Source of the DNA: Rattus norvegicus
Lineage: Eukaryota; Chordata; Mammalia; Rodentia; Muridae
Assembly (NCBI RefSeq): GCF_036323735.1
Contig: NC_086021.1
Coordinates: forward strand, 128,107,976-128,171,975
Length of the DNA: 64,000 nt
Direction of reading: 5' to 3'
The notes under the pieces are model-generated. The model was not told where the DNA came from, ran no database searches, and saw only the letters and a program-made list of their open reading frames with translations. Both the position numbers and the translations under genes were made by a program. Shown piece after piece: positions 10,501-21,718 of the stretch. Within the stretch, counting starts at the first letter, position 1. Each line of letters opens with the position of its first letter.

Positions 10501-13500
10501 GGGTTGGGTCTTTGTGTGGTTTAGGTATAAGAGTAATTGTGGCTTCATAGAAGGAATTCGGGAGTGATCCATCTGTTTCAATTTTGTGGAATAGTTTGGA
10601 TAATATTGGTATGAGGTCTTCTATGAAGGTCTGATAGAATTCTGCACTAAACCCGTCTGGACCTGGGCTCTTTTTGGTTGGGAGACCTTTAATGACTGCT
10701 TCTATTTCCTTAGGAGTTATGGGGTTGTTTAAATGGTTTATCTGTTCCTGATTTAACTTCGGTACCTGGTATCTGTCTAGGAAATTGTCCATTTCCTGCA
10801 GATTTTCAAGTTTTGTTGAATATAGGCTTTTGTAGTAGGATCTGATGATTTTTTGAATTTCCTCTGATTCTGTCGTTATGTCTCCCTTTTCATTTCTGAT
10901 TTTGTTAATTTGTACACACTCTCTGTGTCCTCTCGTTAGTCTGGCTAAGGGTTTATCTATCTTGTTGATTTTCCCAAAGAACCAACTTTTGGTTCTGTTG
11001 ATTCTTTCTATGGTCCTTTTTGTTTCTACTTGGTTGCTTTCAGCTCTGAGTTTGATTATTTCCTGCCTTCTATTCCTCCTGGGTGTATTTGCTTCTTTTT
11101 GTTAGAGCTTTTAGGTGTGCTGTCAAGCTGGTGACATATGTTGTCTCCTGTTTCTTTCTGCAGGCACTCAGAGCTATGAGTTTTCCTCTTAGCACAGCTT
11201 TCATTGTGTCCCATAAGTTTGGGTATGTTGTACCTTCATTTTCATTAAATTCTTTATTTCTTCCTTGACCAGGTTATCATTGAGTAGAGCATTGTTCAAC
11301 TTCCATGTATATGTGGGCGTTCTTCCCATATTGTTATTGAAGACCAGCTTTAGCCCGTGGTGGTCTGATAGGACGCATGGGATTATTTCTATCTTTCTGT
11401 ATGTGTTGAGGCCTGTTTTATGACCAATTATATGGTCAATTTTGGAGAAAGTACCATGAGGTGCTGAGAAGAATGTATATCCTTTTGCTTTAGGATAGAA
11501 TGTTCTATAAATATCTGTTAAGTCCATTTGGTTCATGACTTCTCTTAGTCTATGTCTCTGTTGAATTTCTCTTTCCATGATCTGTCCATTGATGAGAGTG
11601 GGGTGTTGAAATCTCCTACTATTATTGTGTGAGGTGCAATGTGTGCTTTGAGCTTTAGTAAGGTTTCTTTTATGTATGTAGGTGCCCTTGTATTTGGAGC
11701 ATAGATATTTAGGATTGAGAGTTCATCTTGGTGGATTTTTCCTTTGATGAATATGAAGTGTCCTTCCTTATCTTTTCTGATGACTTTTAGTTGAAAATCG
11801 ATTTTATTCGATATTAGAATGGCTACTTCAACTTGCTTCTTCAGACCATTTGCTTGAAAGCTGTTTTTCAGCCTTTCACTCTGAGGTAGTGTCTGTCTTT
11901 GTCTCTGAGGTGTATTTCCTGTAGGCAGCGTCCTCATTGCGTATCCAGTTTGTTTATGTCTTTTTATTGGGGAATTGAGACCATTGATGTTGAGAGATAT
12001 TAAGGAATAGTGATTATTGCTTCCTGTTATATTCATATTTGGATGAGATTATATTGTGTGCTTTTCTTCTCTTTGTTTTGTTGCCAAGACGTTTCTTGCT
12101 TTTTCTAGGGTGTAGCTTGCCTCCTTATGTTGGGCTTTACCATTTATTATCCTTTGTAGCACTGGATTTGTAGAAAGATATTGTGTAAATTTGGTTTTGT
12201 CATGGAATATCTTGGTTTCTCCATCTATGTTAATTGAAAGTTTTTTAGGATACAGTAACCTGGACTGGCATTTGTGTTCTCTTAGGGTCTGTATGACATC
12301 TGTCTAGGATCTTCGCTCTCATAGTCTCTGGCGAGAAGTCTGGTGTGATTCTGATAGGTCTGCCTTTATATGTTACTTGACCTTTTTCCTTACTGCTTTT
12401 AATATTCTTTATTTTGTGCATTTGCTGTTTTGACTATTATGTGATGAGAGGAGTTTCTTTTCTGCTCCAATCTATTTGGAGTTTTGTAGGCTTCTTGTAT
12501 GTTTATGGGCATCTCTTTCTTTATGTTAGGGAAAGTTTTCTTCTATGATTTTGTTGAAGATATTTACTGGTCCTTTGAGCTGGCAGTCTTCACTCTCTTC
12601 TATACCTATTATCCTTAGGTTTGATCTTCTCATTGAGAATCCCATTCTCAATTCTCACTGGGAATTGAACTCAGGACCTTTGGAAGAACAGTCAGTGCTC
12701 TTAACCGCTGAGCCATCTCTCCAGCCCCCCCCCCCCCCCCGTCCTGTCTTTATTGCTTCTATTTCCATTTTTAATTCCTTCCAACTATTTGTGTTTTCCT
12801 GGAATTCTTTCAGGGACTTTTGTGATTCCTCTCTGTAGGCTTCTACTTGTTTTTTTTTTATGTTTTCCTGTGTTTCTCTAAGGGGGTTCTTCAAGTCTTT
12901 CTTGAAGTCCTCCAGGGTCATGATCAAATATGATTTTAAATCTAGATCTTGCTTTTCTGGTGTGTTTAGATATTCAGTGTTTGCTTTGGTGGGAGAATTG
13001 GGCTCCGATGATGCCATGTAGTCTTGGTTTCTGTTGCTTGGGTTCCTGTGCTTGCCTCTCGACATTAGGTTGTCTCTGGTGTTATCTTGTTCTGCTATTT
13101 CTGACAGTGGCTAGACCGTCCTATAGGCCTGTGTGTCAGGAGTGCTGTAGACCTGGTTTCCTGTTTTCTTTCAGCCAGTTATGGGGACAGAGTGTTCTGC
13201 TTTCGGGCATGTAGTCTTTCCTGTCTACTGGTCTTCAGCTGTTCCTGTGGACCTGTGTCCTGAGTCCACCAGGCAGGTCGCTTGGAGCAGAAAAGTTGGT
13301 CTTAACTCTGGTATCACAGCTCAAGTTGCTCGTGGGGGGCTGCTTTTGAGCTCTCGGTGAGGGCAGCAACCAGGAGGGGCCTGCGCTGCCTTTTCCGGGA
13401 GCCCCATGCACTGAGGTCCCATATGGCTTTAGGTGTTTTCCTCTGGAGTCAGAAATGTGGGCAGAGTGTAGTCTCTTCTGGCTTCCCAGGCGTGTCTGCC

Positions 13501-13590
13501 CCTCTGAAGGTTTAGCTCTCCCTCCCACGGGATTTGGGTGCAGACAACTGTTGACTGAGTCTCTTCAGGTCCGGGCAGTGTCTGGACTGC
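7572..13590 (-). mobile_element. Rat-type LINE-1, near full length, inactive
   Basis: The element reads on the minus strand: about 525 nt of 5' UTR (13590-13066), an ORF1 start at 13065, ORF2 from about 12036 (endonuclease, then reverse transcriptase fragments such as SPGPDGFSAEFYQ, then the C-terminal part near 8357-8590), 3' UTR, and an A tail seen as T12 at 7568-7579. Both reading frames are broken by frameshifts and stops. ORF1 has lost an internal piece that is replaced by a B2 fragment (12660-12726). A perfect 14-bp TSD flanks it. It cannot move by itself. Confidence 0.95.
12660..12740 (-). mobile_element. B2 5' fragment inside L1 ORF1, with C tract
   Basis: The head of a B2 SINE (minus strand, ggctggagagatggctcagc onward) lies within L1 ORF1 next to a run of about 15 C (plus strand). 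The B2 3' half and A tail are absent. Confidence 0.85.
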
Positions 13591-13604
13591 TCACACTAGG
13601 TTTT
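13591..13604. repeat. L1 target-site duplication, right
   Basis: tcacactaggtttt, identical to the copy at 7558-7571. Confidence 0.9.
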
Positions 13605-13796
13605 AAACTGAGATGTATTTTATGGTAAGGGAGCATATGATTTTCTAGAGCATTAGTTTTTGGTCTTTGGAGAATGCCATCTTGTTCATCTATTTATTTG
13701 TTCCTAATGGCCAATATGAAACTATTCTTGCATTCTTGGAATTCTTGTAAGTACATGCAGAATACTTGTGTATATGATGCATTATTCTTTTTTTAA

Positions 13797-13969
13797 AAAG
13801 ATTTATTTATCATATACAAGTACACTGTAGCTGTCTTCAGACACACCAGAAGAGGGCATCAGATCTCATCACAGATGGTTGTGAGCCACCATGTGGTTGT
13901 GGGATTTGAACTCGGGACCTCTGGAAGAGCAGTCAGTGCTCTTAACCACCAAGGGATCTCTCCAGACCC
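13797..13969 (-). mobile_element. B2 SINE
   Basis: Antisense B2, near complete, just left of unique sequence at about 13970-14640. Confidence 0.9.
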
Positions 13970-14639
13970 TGTTTTGACCTTTTAAATATTTAGTAATGCT
14001 ACATTTTTCCAATAATGTCTCTGACCCAAAAGCATAAAGGACTTATTTGGTCTTATTTATAAAAGATATAATCTCTGATATAATCCCTGTCCCCAACCCA
14101 GTTGTTGATTCAATATTAATTCATTATTATAGCTGGAAATCATCAGTGCAACACTGTCAACAGGTGAGGTCATCTAAGGCATTGGCCCAGATGCAAAAAA
14201 ACCCAAGATATCAGTTTGTAGTTGAGGGAGAACAGGGAGGAAGCAGGGAGCCTGGGGCATGGGGGGCAGATCCTATGAGGCATGTGACAGTCTGCTGAAA
14301 GATGGGGCTGGCAAGCATCTTGGTGCCCTTCAGTGTTGTGGACCATTGTGGGTATTTGGAGGAGTGGTGAAAGCAAATGGTTCTAGTTTCTGGTAGGTGC
14401 TGTGCAGGTGAGAGGTAGGAGATGACAGATGGAACACTGGCTTCAGGAAACTCAGTGCTGAGGAGACACCTTTGTGTTTAAATGATATTTTCTAGTGACA
14501 AGGGAGAGGTGGAGGCAAGTGGAGAGAGGTGATTACATGAAAGGGCTCCTAAGGGTTACAGGTCTAAAAATGACTCGTGAGTATTGCAGCAGGAGGGATG
14601 GAGTAAGGAAGGAGGTTGAACTGTTTATTTAGAGTGTTC

Positions 14640-14757
14640 ATATGAATGCATATACCATGTCACACATTTGGAGGTCAGTATTGGTTCCGTATTGGGGACT
14701 CTGATTCTCAGGCTTGGCGTCAGGCGCCTTTACCTGGTGAATCATCTCGCTGGCCAG
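14640..14757 (-). mobile_element. B3-type SINE
   Basis: Antisense B3-like, with gcgcctttacctggtgaatc and atctcgctggcc. Confidence 0.65.
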
Positions 14758-15522
14758 TGTTTTTGTTCCACTGAAGAGGTGACTGACACAGTGTGCTAAC
14801 CAAAGACAGTAGAGTCCCAGAGGCTCTGGTCCCAGAGAGGACTTCTGGCTCAGTGTGGCACCTGGCCAGGGCCAGTGTGTGCTGTTCAGAGCTCATTGCT
14901 CCTTCCCCATTTCCCCATTCTCTTTGACTTTATTATCCACACTAAACCCCTCCATTGATGCCCTTCCTGCTGCCACCATGGTATAGGTGGCTTTTCACAT
15001 AATGACCCTGGAGTTTGGCCATTTGGTAGAGAACCTGTATAAGTTATTTCTCTGTTGATGAAATTAGCCAATTTAAGGCTCTGGGAGCTTCTGGGAGAAG
15101 GGCAGACCAGCCCCTGGGCTTGAAAGTTTAGAGTAGAGGGTAGGGTATGCCTGGTAGGAAGTAAGGGATGTGTGGGAGAACCTGGAGGCCAGGTCTGCTT
15201 TGGTATGTAAAATATGCACCTCAGCCCCTTGTCCCAGGTTTGAAACAGGCCTCACGCCCAGCTACTGGTTAACCTGATTGCTGTGGCAACTGATCTGCAA
15301 GTAATCCTTAGACAGTGAAGGTTTTCTAGCTGGTAGCTATTACTAAACTTCTTGAGTCTTAGCCACTGTTCTATCGTTATGAAGGCAGCTCTTACAGAAG
15401 CAAGCATTTCATTGTGGGGGTTTTGCTTAGTTTCAGCATGGCAGCAGGCCAACATGGTGTTGGAGAAGCAACTGAGAACTATATTCTCAGTTATATTCTA
15501 TATTCTCAGAACTATGGGCTTT

Positions 15523-15700
15523 TTTTTTTTTAAGATTTATTTATTAAGTACACTGTAGCTGTCCTCAGAGACACCAGAAGAGGGCATCAGATCTCATCAC
15601 AGATGGTTGTGAGCCACCATGTGGTTGCTGGGACTTGAACTCAGGACCTCTGGAAGAGCAGTCAGTGTTCTTAACCACTGAGCCATCTCTCCAGCTCGAC
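15523..15700 (-). mobile_element. B2 SINE
   Basis: Antisense B2 with TSD atgggctttt (15513-15522 and 15701-15710), inserted in the L1-derived repeat before STARD9 exon a. Confidence 0.92.
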
Positions 15701-15725
15701 ATGGGCTTTTAAAACCTTCAAGCCC

Positions 15726-15821
15726 GGGGTTGGGGATTTGGCTCAGTGGTAGAGCGCTTACCTAGGAAGCGCAAGGTCCTGGGTTCGGTCCCCAGCCCCA
15801 GAAAAAAAAAAAAAAAAAAAA
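15726..15821 (+). mobile_element. ID element
   Basis: Full ID body with A24 tail. The 15-bp TSD aaaaccttcaagccc lies at 15711-15725 and 15822-15836. Confidence 0.97.
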
Positions 15822-16083
15822 AAAACCTTCAAGCCCATCCCCAGTGGCATACTTCCTGCAACAGGGCCACACCTTCTAATCCTTTCAAAGTGTCACTCTG
15901 TGATGACCAGGAGTATCACCCTGGGTCAGTCCAAAGGCTTGAAGACTTCCAAAGCCTTCAAGTATATGAGACTTGGGGACTATACTTATTCAAACCACCA
16001 TAGTATCCACCATTCTCAAGTCGAATTGCAGTTGCTAGTGGAAGGCATTCTGGATCTCATTCTCAATGTCCTCTGTTCTGCAG

Positions 16084-16201
16084 GAGGATTCTCAAGTGCC
16101 AGATTCCCAAGACACTTGGATAGGGGACTGGCGGGGCCGGTCCACAGTGAGGAACAGTTACCTGTATCTGACTGGGTCTTCCTGGAAGAACTTAGCTCAC
16201 A
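16084..16201 (+). CDS. Stard9: STARD9 exon a (of seven seen)
   Basis: The acceptor is ctgttctgcag and the donor is gtgagt. The length of 118 nt in phase 0 leaves one base to complete Ser with the next exon. It encodes an acidic, polar linker (EDSQVPDSQDTW at its start) ahead of the START domain. Its start phase needs an upstream exon that I could not identify. The frame was chosen because it is the one that continues into exon b. Confidence 0.8.
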
Positions 16202-18084
16202 GTGAGTATGAAGCTTAGGGACTGTCTGCAGGAATTACTGACCCAAGATTCCTGGCCCTGTATCACAGCTCCAGCACTTTGGCATTCAGGTCATTGCAGA
16301 ACCTTCATTTCTTTGTTGTAGGCTGCAGAGCCTCGATGGGTAGTGGCTGCTGCTCTCCCTCCAGCCTGTCCAGCTTAGGAACCTGCTTCTCCTTCCCCTA
16401 TCAAGACTTGGCCAAACACATTGTTAACACATCAATGGCTGATGTGAGTCTCTGGGTCTATTCATTCTCCTCTTCTCCTGTTGCTCTAGCCTGACTTACG
16501 TTAGATGGGAAGGGAGGAGTCAGGCAGATTAGGCCCACCCAGGCATTGAGACTTCAGGAACTCTTCAACTTGACAAATGAGTATTTAGTAAATTAAATGT
16601 TAGTCAGACTGATGAACTTAGAGGCCTGGCTTCTACCCTCTGCCCCCAGGTAATGGCTGCTTGTTCGGATAATCTCCACAACCTCTTCATCCGCCAGGCA
16701 TCAGCTGGCTGGAAGTAAGTTAATTTGCCATGCTTTGGTCTTTCTGCATTATTCTCCTTGTCCACTCAGCTTCCTGGCATTCCCCACACTAGTAAATTCC
16801 TTTCTGACTGTTTCTTGCCTCTGGTGTCCCCAAGCTATCAGGGTGAGGAGCAAGAGGTACAGCTTTACTACAAGGAATTCTCTTCTACTCGACATGGATT
16901 CTTGGGTGCAGGTGTGGTGTCCCAGCCACTCTCTCAAGTGTGGGCAGCTGTGAGTGATCCCACTTTGTGGCCTCTGTATCACAAGCCCATCCAGACATCA
17001 AGGCTACATCAGCGAGTGACCAACAGTATCAGCCTGGGTGAGTTTAAGGGCTTGAAAGTTTCCAAAGGCCTGGTAGGGAGTCAAAGGTCGAAGCAGCACT
17101 GTTGGGAGCTCTAGACTTCTCAGCAAGCCTGCCAGAGATCTAGTTATGAACACAGAAAGACTAGTATTCAATCTGTCTGTCTTTCTAGTGTACTTGGTGT
17201 GCGACACCACACTGTGTGCGCTGAAGCAGCTACGAGATTTCTGCTGTGTCTGTGTGGAAGCCAAAGAGGTGCCTATGTTGGTGTGGTAAATGTTATGGGA
17301 TAAAGTGCCATGAGGTGCAATTAGTGGGGTGGCTTGAGTGCTGACGATATTACCCCCGATCACCCTAACTATATTTAAATCTGTCCGTGTTTTGTTGTTA
17401 TACAGGCAGGACTCACATGTATCTCTGTCCCTAGGGACACCTATCAATCATGGCAACTCAGTCTGTGTATGATGCATCCATGCCAAGACCTAGCAGAAAA
17501 ATGGTCAGAGGAGAGATCCTTCCCAGTGCTTGGGTCCTGCAGCCTGTTCTCTTGGAGGGGAAAGAAATAACCAGAGTCATCTTCCTTGTTCAGGTGACAC
17601 TGCACTCATGGCATATCTTGGGGATATATCTTTCCCGTTGCATAGAATCCTCAGTTATCATGCCATTTGGCCAGAGTAGGCTAATTGGAAGGGGAATCAA
17701 AGAGGGAGGAGTAAGGAAGCTCCCAGTACTAGAGATTGGCCGACTTGTAGCCTATGGCTAGCCACAGTGTCCTTAGGAAACAGACTGTTGAAGCTGAGTG
17801 GCAGCAGACCAGAATCCTCACCATCTTGAATGGTTCTCCACTCTCAGTCCAACTTCATCACTGGGAGGGGAAAGCTAGTCCTTAGATCAAATGCTCAGGG
17901 GTCCAAGTGCATCTCCAGTCACCACTGCCAGAGTGGCTGCTTCGGGTCTGTTTGTACCTTCAGTTCTTCCTTCTGCTTTCAGGTAGAGCTGGGTGCACCA
18001 GGCTTCCCTCCCCATCTTCTCAACTCCTTTATCAAACAGCAGCCGTTGGTTGTGGCCAAGCTGGCATCTTTCCTTCGCCGTTAG
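16084..18084 (+). CDS. Stard9: STARD9, 3'-terminal seven coding exons (START domain)
   Basis: Seven exons join in frame: 16084-16201, 16322-16443, 16650-16714, 16835-17037, 17189-17268, 17435-17593, 17983-18084. They total 849 nt (282 residues plus TAG), all with AG/GT borders and compatible phases. From about local residue 65 to the end the product reads as a START domain (YQDLAKHIVN, QVWAAVSDPTLWP, LVYLVCDTT, ending VVAKLASFLRR). STARD9 (KIF16A) is a giant kinesin-3 family motor of the mitotic centrosome whose C-terminal START domain is predicted to bind a lipid or sterol. The motor and the giant central exon are not in this window, so the entry is the 3' end only. The gene is convergent with CDAN1, which fits the known STARD9-CDAN1-TTBK2 gene order. 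The START fold is clear; the gene name rests on this synteny and on recalled family sequence. Confidence 0.93.
16322..16443 (+). CDS. Stard9: STARD9 exon b
   Basis: The acceptor is ttgttgtag and the donor gtgagt. The exon is Cys/Ser-rich and then enters the first START helix (YQDLAKHIVNTSMAD). Confidence 0.88.
16650..16714 (+). CDS. Stard9: STARD9 exon c
   Basis: The acceptor is tgcccccag and the donor gtaagt. It encodes VMAACSDNLHNLFIRQ, the end of the first START helix region, and a split Asn codon links it to exon d. Confidence 0.9.
16835..17037 (+). CDS. Stard9: STARD9 exon d, START core
   Basis: The acceptor is gtccccaag and the donor gtgagt. It encodes the START strands with the segment GVVSQPLSQVWAAVSDPTLW, where the conserved Trp-containing motif of the family falls. 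Confidence 0.93.
17189..17268 (+). CDS. Stard9: STARD9 exon e, START core
   Basis: The acceptor is gtctttctag. The donor is gtgcct, which keeps GT but is weak from +4 onward. It encodes YLVCDTTLCALKQLRDFCCV, typical START beta-strands that line the ligand pocket. Confidence 0.92.
17435..17593 (+). CDS. Stard9: STARD9 exon f, START core
   Basis: The acceptor is tgtccctag and the donor gtgaca. It is exactly 53 codons in phase 0. It contains VRGEILPSAWVLQPV, the START segment before the long C-terminal helix. Confidence 0.93.
17983..18084 (+). CDS. Stard9: STARD9 last coding exon and stop
   Basis: The acceptor is tctgctttcag. It encodes the C-terminal START helix (PHLLNSFIKQQPLVVAKLAS) and ends with TAG at 18082-18084. 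Confidence 0.94.
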   Translation, partial: VELGAPGFPPHLLNSFIKQQPLVVAKLASFLRR

Positions 18085-19400
18085 TGTTGGGCCATGGAGA
18101 CAGCACTGCTGAGGTGTAGGCCCAGGACACCTGAGACTCCAGCTGCTTCTAGACCCAGAGGCAAGAGGAGCCAGCAAAACCAGTACTTAGTACCTGGTTA
18201 CCTCTAAGAGTGAGCAACCTGAAGCTTCTGGCCGTAGCTGTCCAAAGAGTGAAATCAGCTCACCTTCAGGATGTCTCCCCTTTATTCCTGCCTCGGGGGC
18301 TCAATGGCACCGAGTGTCCAAAACTGGAAAAGGCACAGCCCACAGAGCTGGAGACTGCAGTGCTTTGGCAAGGTGCCTTCTTGGCAGGCAGGCACTGGCC
18401 AAGGGTGCTCTGGATCTGCCTCCAAAATTCAGTTCCATTTTGTGATGGCGTGGTAGAAAGGACCAAACCATACAGTTTAAAGAATCATCTACACAAACCA
18501 AATCCTGATTCAGAATTTTTTCTCCTTGAATGTTTGCAAACATTTTACTATTCACATTGCTCTTCCCCCCACTGTGTGTCACTGTATATCACTGGTACAG
18601 TCAGTCTACCTTTTAAGCTCAGTACAATGGGAGACCAGTAACACGACAGCTACATGCTGCTTGTGAAGAGGGATTTCAAGCAGATTGTCGAGAGGATTAG
18701 CATAGGTCTTGACCTTGTGCTAACTAACACACCTCACGTTCCCAAATGCTGGGATCATGAACCGACCACAGCTAGCACCCACTTCTTTGTATATGGTAGG
18801 GTGTGGTAGCACATAGCAACAGCACTTTGTGGTAGTAGGAGCAGGGGGACCAGAAGACCATCCTCAGATGGCCAGCCCGTGATTCATTAGACCCTATCTT
18901 AAGCTTGGCACTTACAAAGACGGTCAATAGTTAGAGAAGAGAAAAGGTTTTTTTTTTTTTTTTCCATTTTCAGATAAGAAAATTCTTTTATTTCTGTCAC
19001 TCCAAATCTTTGATGGAAGAAGCTTCTCTTATAGAGATAGGACTGGTTAAAGGGTAAATTTCTTTCTATTCTTTTAGAATATTTATATATTATGAATTGA
19101 ATATTTGAATTTATCCATGGTAATTTTTGGCATGGTAATTTTTGGCAATACTTGGAAATGCAGTGTTATACGCCTACCAATTTCCCTCCTGCCCTCTTGC
19201 TTTTTTTGTATGTAGCTTCAGTTTTCCATAGCTTCAGTTTTCCAAGTCCCACACTAAGGACCGCAGCCCACCATGCCCAGTTTCTTCTACCTCTTTTCAT
19301 GTAAGTGCCTTACTGAGACTGTTAACCTGCCCCCAACCTCCCCCCACCAAAAAAAAAAAGGTCAAAATATTACTTTTAAAAATTAAAAAAAAAGGGGGGG
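18085..19400 (+). other. Stard9: STARD9 3' UTR and convergent spacer
   Basis: This begins directly after the stop. The first 700 or so bases hold no recognised repeat and are probably 3' UTR. I saw no canonical AATAAA near 18085-18960, so the cleavage site is not placed. The rest (about 18960-19400) is AT-rich unique sequence with no gene I can support. Confidence 0.5.
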
Positions 19401-19650
19401 GGGGTTGGGGATTTAACTCAGAGGTAGAGCGCCTGCCTAGCAAGGGCAAGTTCCTGGGTTTGGTCCCCAGCTCAGTGGTTAAGAGCAATGACTGCTCTTC
19501 CAGAGGTCCTGAGTTCAATTCCCAGCAACCACATGGTGGCTCACAACCATCTGTAATGGGATCTGATGCCCTCTTCTGGTGTGTCTGAAGACAGCTACAG
19601 TGTACTCCTATACATAAAATAAATGAGTTTTTTTTAAATAAAATAAATTA
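19401..19650 (+). mobile_element. ID-B2 chimera
   Basis: A complete ID body (19401-19470) runs, with no A tail, straight into a B2 from ctcagtggttaagagc (19471) to its A/T-rich end. Confidence 0.85.
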
Positions 19651-19664
19651 CATATATATATAAA

Positions 19665-19795
19665 AAGCCAGATAGTGGTGGGGCACACACCTTTGATCCA
19701 AGCACCCAGGAGGAAGAGGCACGCAGATCTCTGAGTTTGAGGCCAATCTGGTCTACAGCATGAGTTCCTAGATAGCCAAACAGACAAATAAATAG
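19665..19795 (+). mobile_element. B1 SINE
   Basis: Sense B1 with tttgatccaagcacccagga, diverged. Confidence 0.75.
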
Positions 19796-20735
19796 AATGT
19801 ATTGTTGAGGGTCATGATGGCAATATTTACTCACAGTTCAGGGCAGAGATTTTCTGTTTACATGCATGTGCTAGTATTATGATCTCAGCTACTGTAGGAA
19901 TCTAAATAGGTGAACAGCATAAGGTGAAAAGCCCCTCATGAGACTTGAGTCAGCAATGTGAAGCATACGGTCAATCTCTGTAACTCCGTCTTCCACATCT
20001 GTACATTTAACCATGATCAAAAGATACTCAAGCAAAGTTTCTTGTCATAATTAGTTCCATATAGTTACACTAATTAAATCATCTCTGGACAACATATTAA
20101 AGGACATAAGAGGGGAAAGGAAAACCAAGGATGTGTACAGAAGGCAGATGCAGCTCTAACACTATGCCATTATCTATTAAGATGGCTGACCACCATGTAT
20201 TCCCATATTTGTGGACCTGTACTGATCCTATTGTAAAAGAAGATGAATCAGGTTCTGAAGAACATATGGATCACCTGAGGCTGGGTCTGCTCCTGTCCAG
20301 GCATGGAGAGCTCAGTATTTTTACCTGAGGCCACTGGTCCACAGAACAACAGTACAAATACTACTGACTATACCCCAGAAGACTGCTTTTGGTAAGAAAG
20401 AAGTTCTGAGGTAATTCTGCCATTCCAGTTAATACAGATATCACCAAAAAAAGAGTTCTTGGTGCAGAAAGGAGAATAAATAGTTTTCTACTTGATTACC
20501 TGCCTGTCTTTACAGTCTGAGCAAGCTGTTGTAAGTGCACCTTAAGACAGGCTTGCTTCATGGCTGAGTCCTTCAGTTTTCTGGGCCTCAGGCTTTCCTA
20601 AACAAGATAACAATTGGCCATTAGCCTGCTGCTCACCTTTCCCAGGACTCAGCATTCTGAAGCAGGACTGTGGTTAAACTGCATGATAATCCTGATTTCT
20701 AGGCAAGAACAAGAAAAACCATGATCATCCACTGG

Positions 20736-20797
20736 GCTTGTAGCTCAGTGGAGTACTTGCCTCACATGTGAGGCGTGAGGTTTGGTAGCCAGCATTG
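20736..20797 (+). mobile_element. Old ID/tRNA-derived SINE
   Basis: gggcttgtagctcagtggag with an ID-like layout, diverged, no tail. It does not fold as a full tRNA and is not called as one. Confidence 0.6.
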
Positions 20798-21107
20798 ACA
20801 GAACTGAGTAGGTTGTCGTTAACGATGAGTCAAGGCCCCTGGGCCCAATCCTAGATTTGGAAAAGGACTTAGGGGAAGGAAGAAGAGGCATACACTAGAA
20901 TTAAATAGCACTGGAGTGTAAGTTTAGAGAAACTTAACTTTCCTCAGGTCAAAAACCATTTTGCCAGCTGAAAAGATTTTGCAGTTAACTTCAGGAGTCA
21001 TTACTGAGCACATTCTGATCCTTCCACTAAAGCCTGAGGCTTACTACCAAAACAAACAAACAGAAAAATAGTTTTACAGGGATATATCACATTTTCAAAA
21101 TACTGTC

Positions 21108-21245
21108 ATCTTTGGGCACATGCCTTCAATCCCAGAACTTGGAAGGTAGAGGCAGGCAGAGCTCTATGAGTTTAAGGCAATCCTGGTATATAGAGTGAGT
21201 TCCAGGACAGCCAGGGTTACAAAGAGAAACCCTGTGTTGATAAAC
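21108..21245 (+). mobile_element. B1 SINE
   Basis: Sense B1 with gccttcaatcccagaacttg. Confidence 0.8.
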
Positions 21246-21271
21246 AAAACAAAACCCCCTTAAAAATCAGC

Positions 21272-21435
21272 TGGTTACAGGGGCTGTCAAAATAGCTGAA
21301 GGCTAAGCCCAGTGACCTGAATTTGAGCCCTGGATCCACATGGTAAAATGAGAACTGACTCCAGCAAGTTGTCCTTCAACTTCCAGAAGTGCGCCATAGC
21401 ACTTGAGTGCAGACACTCTGAGTATAATAAAAACG
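21272..21435 (+). mobile_element. B3/B4-type SINE
   Basis: Sense SINE with ggggctgtcaaaatagctga and gcaagttgtccttcaacttc, ending in an A-rich tail. Confidence 0.6.
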
Positions 21436-21711
21436 TCACCCCATTTATAGAAATGAGGTCTTGCTAACTATAACCCAGAAGACTGCTTTTGGTCAGAAGT
21501 TTTGAGTTAAATCAGACATCCCAGTGCCTACAGTACAAATATCACCAAAGCTACCTGCCATGTGGGTCGGCATAGACAGCAGGGAGCACATGGAGAGTAG
21601 CAGATTGTGTCTCTCAGACTGACAGAATGCAGACACCGTGAAGAAGCACACACTGCAATGCACAAAGCCCACTTCAGAGGGGAGAATAGCCATCAAGACC
21701 TTGTTAGAAAT

Positions 21712-21717
21712 TTTATT
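21712..21717 (-). terminator. Candidate CDAN1 poly(A) signal AATAAA
   Basis: The plus strand reads TTTATT, which is AATAAA on the gene strand. It is the first one after the stop codon. A run of about 22 T (transcript sense) lies just 5' of it. Confidence 0.5.
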
Positions 21718-21718
21718 T

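Larger units (their letters stand above)
15330..16008 (+). mobile_element. Rodent L1-derived repeat split by a B2 and an ID
   Basis: Pieces at 15330-15512, 15701-15725 and 15837-16008 (ending ttattcaaaccaccata) read as one common rodent interspersed repeat, probably an L1 3' region, interrupted by two SINEs. It ends about 75 bp before STARD9 exon a. Confidence 0.55.
1..16083 (+). other. Stard9: Probable STARD9 intron, repeat-rich
   Basis: The first recognised STARD9 exon needs upstream coding sequence, so this stretch is most likely intron. Unassigned parts longer than 300 bases (520-940, 2960-3440, 6720-7557, 13970-14640, 14760-15330) hold no open frame or motif I can support. One or more small STARD9 exons could be hidden here. 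Confidence 0.6.

Noticed and set aside
8357..12036. Reverse transcriptase and endonuclease reading frames as possible host genes
   Set aside because: They are pieces of one broken L1 with TSD, not domesticated genes; frames are interrupted many times.
14131..14161. A 31-nt segment bounded by tattatag and gtgagg as a STARD9 micro-exon
   Set aside because: The phase cannot be tied to a neighbouring exon, and the predicted residues show nothing family-specific.
15726..15800. tRNA gene (gctcagtggtagagcgcttacctagg)
   Set aside because: This is the tRNA-derived head of an ID SINE with A tail and TSD. The same applies to the similar strings at 6002, 27924, 32896 and 55357.
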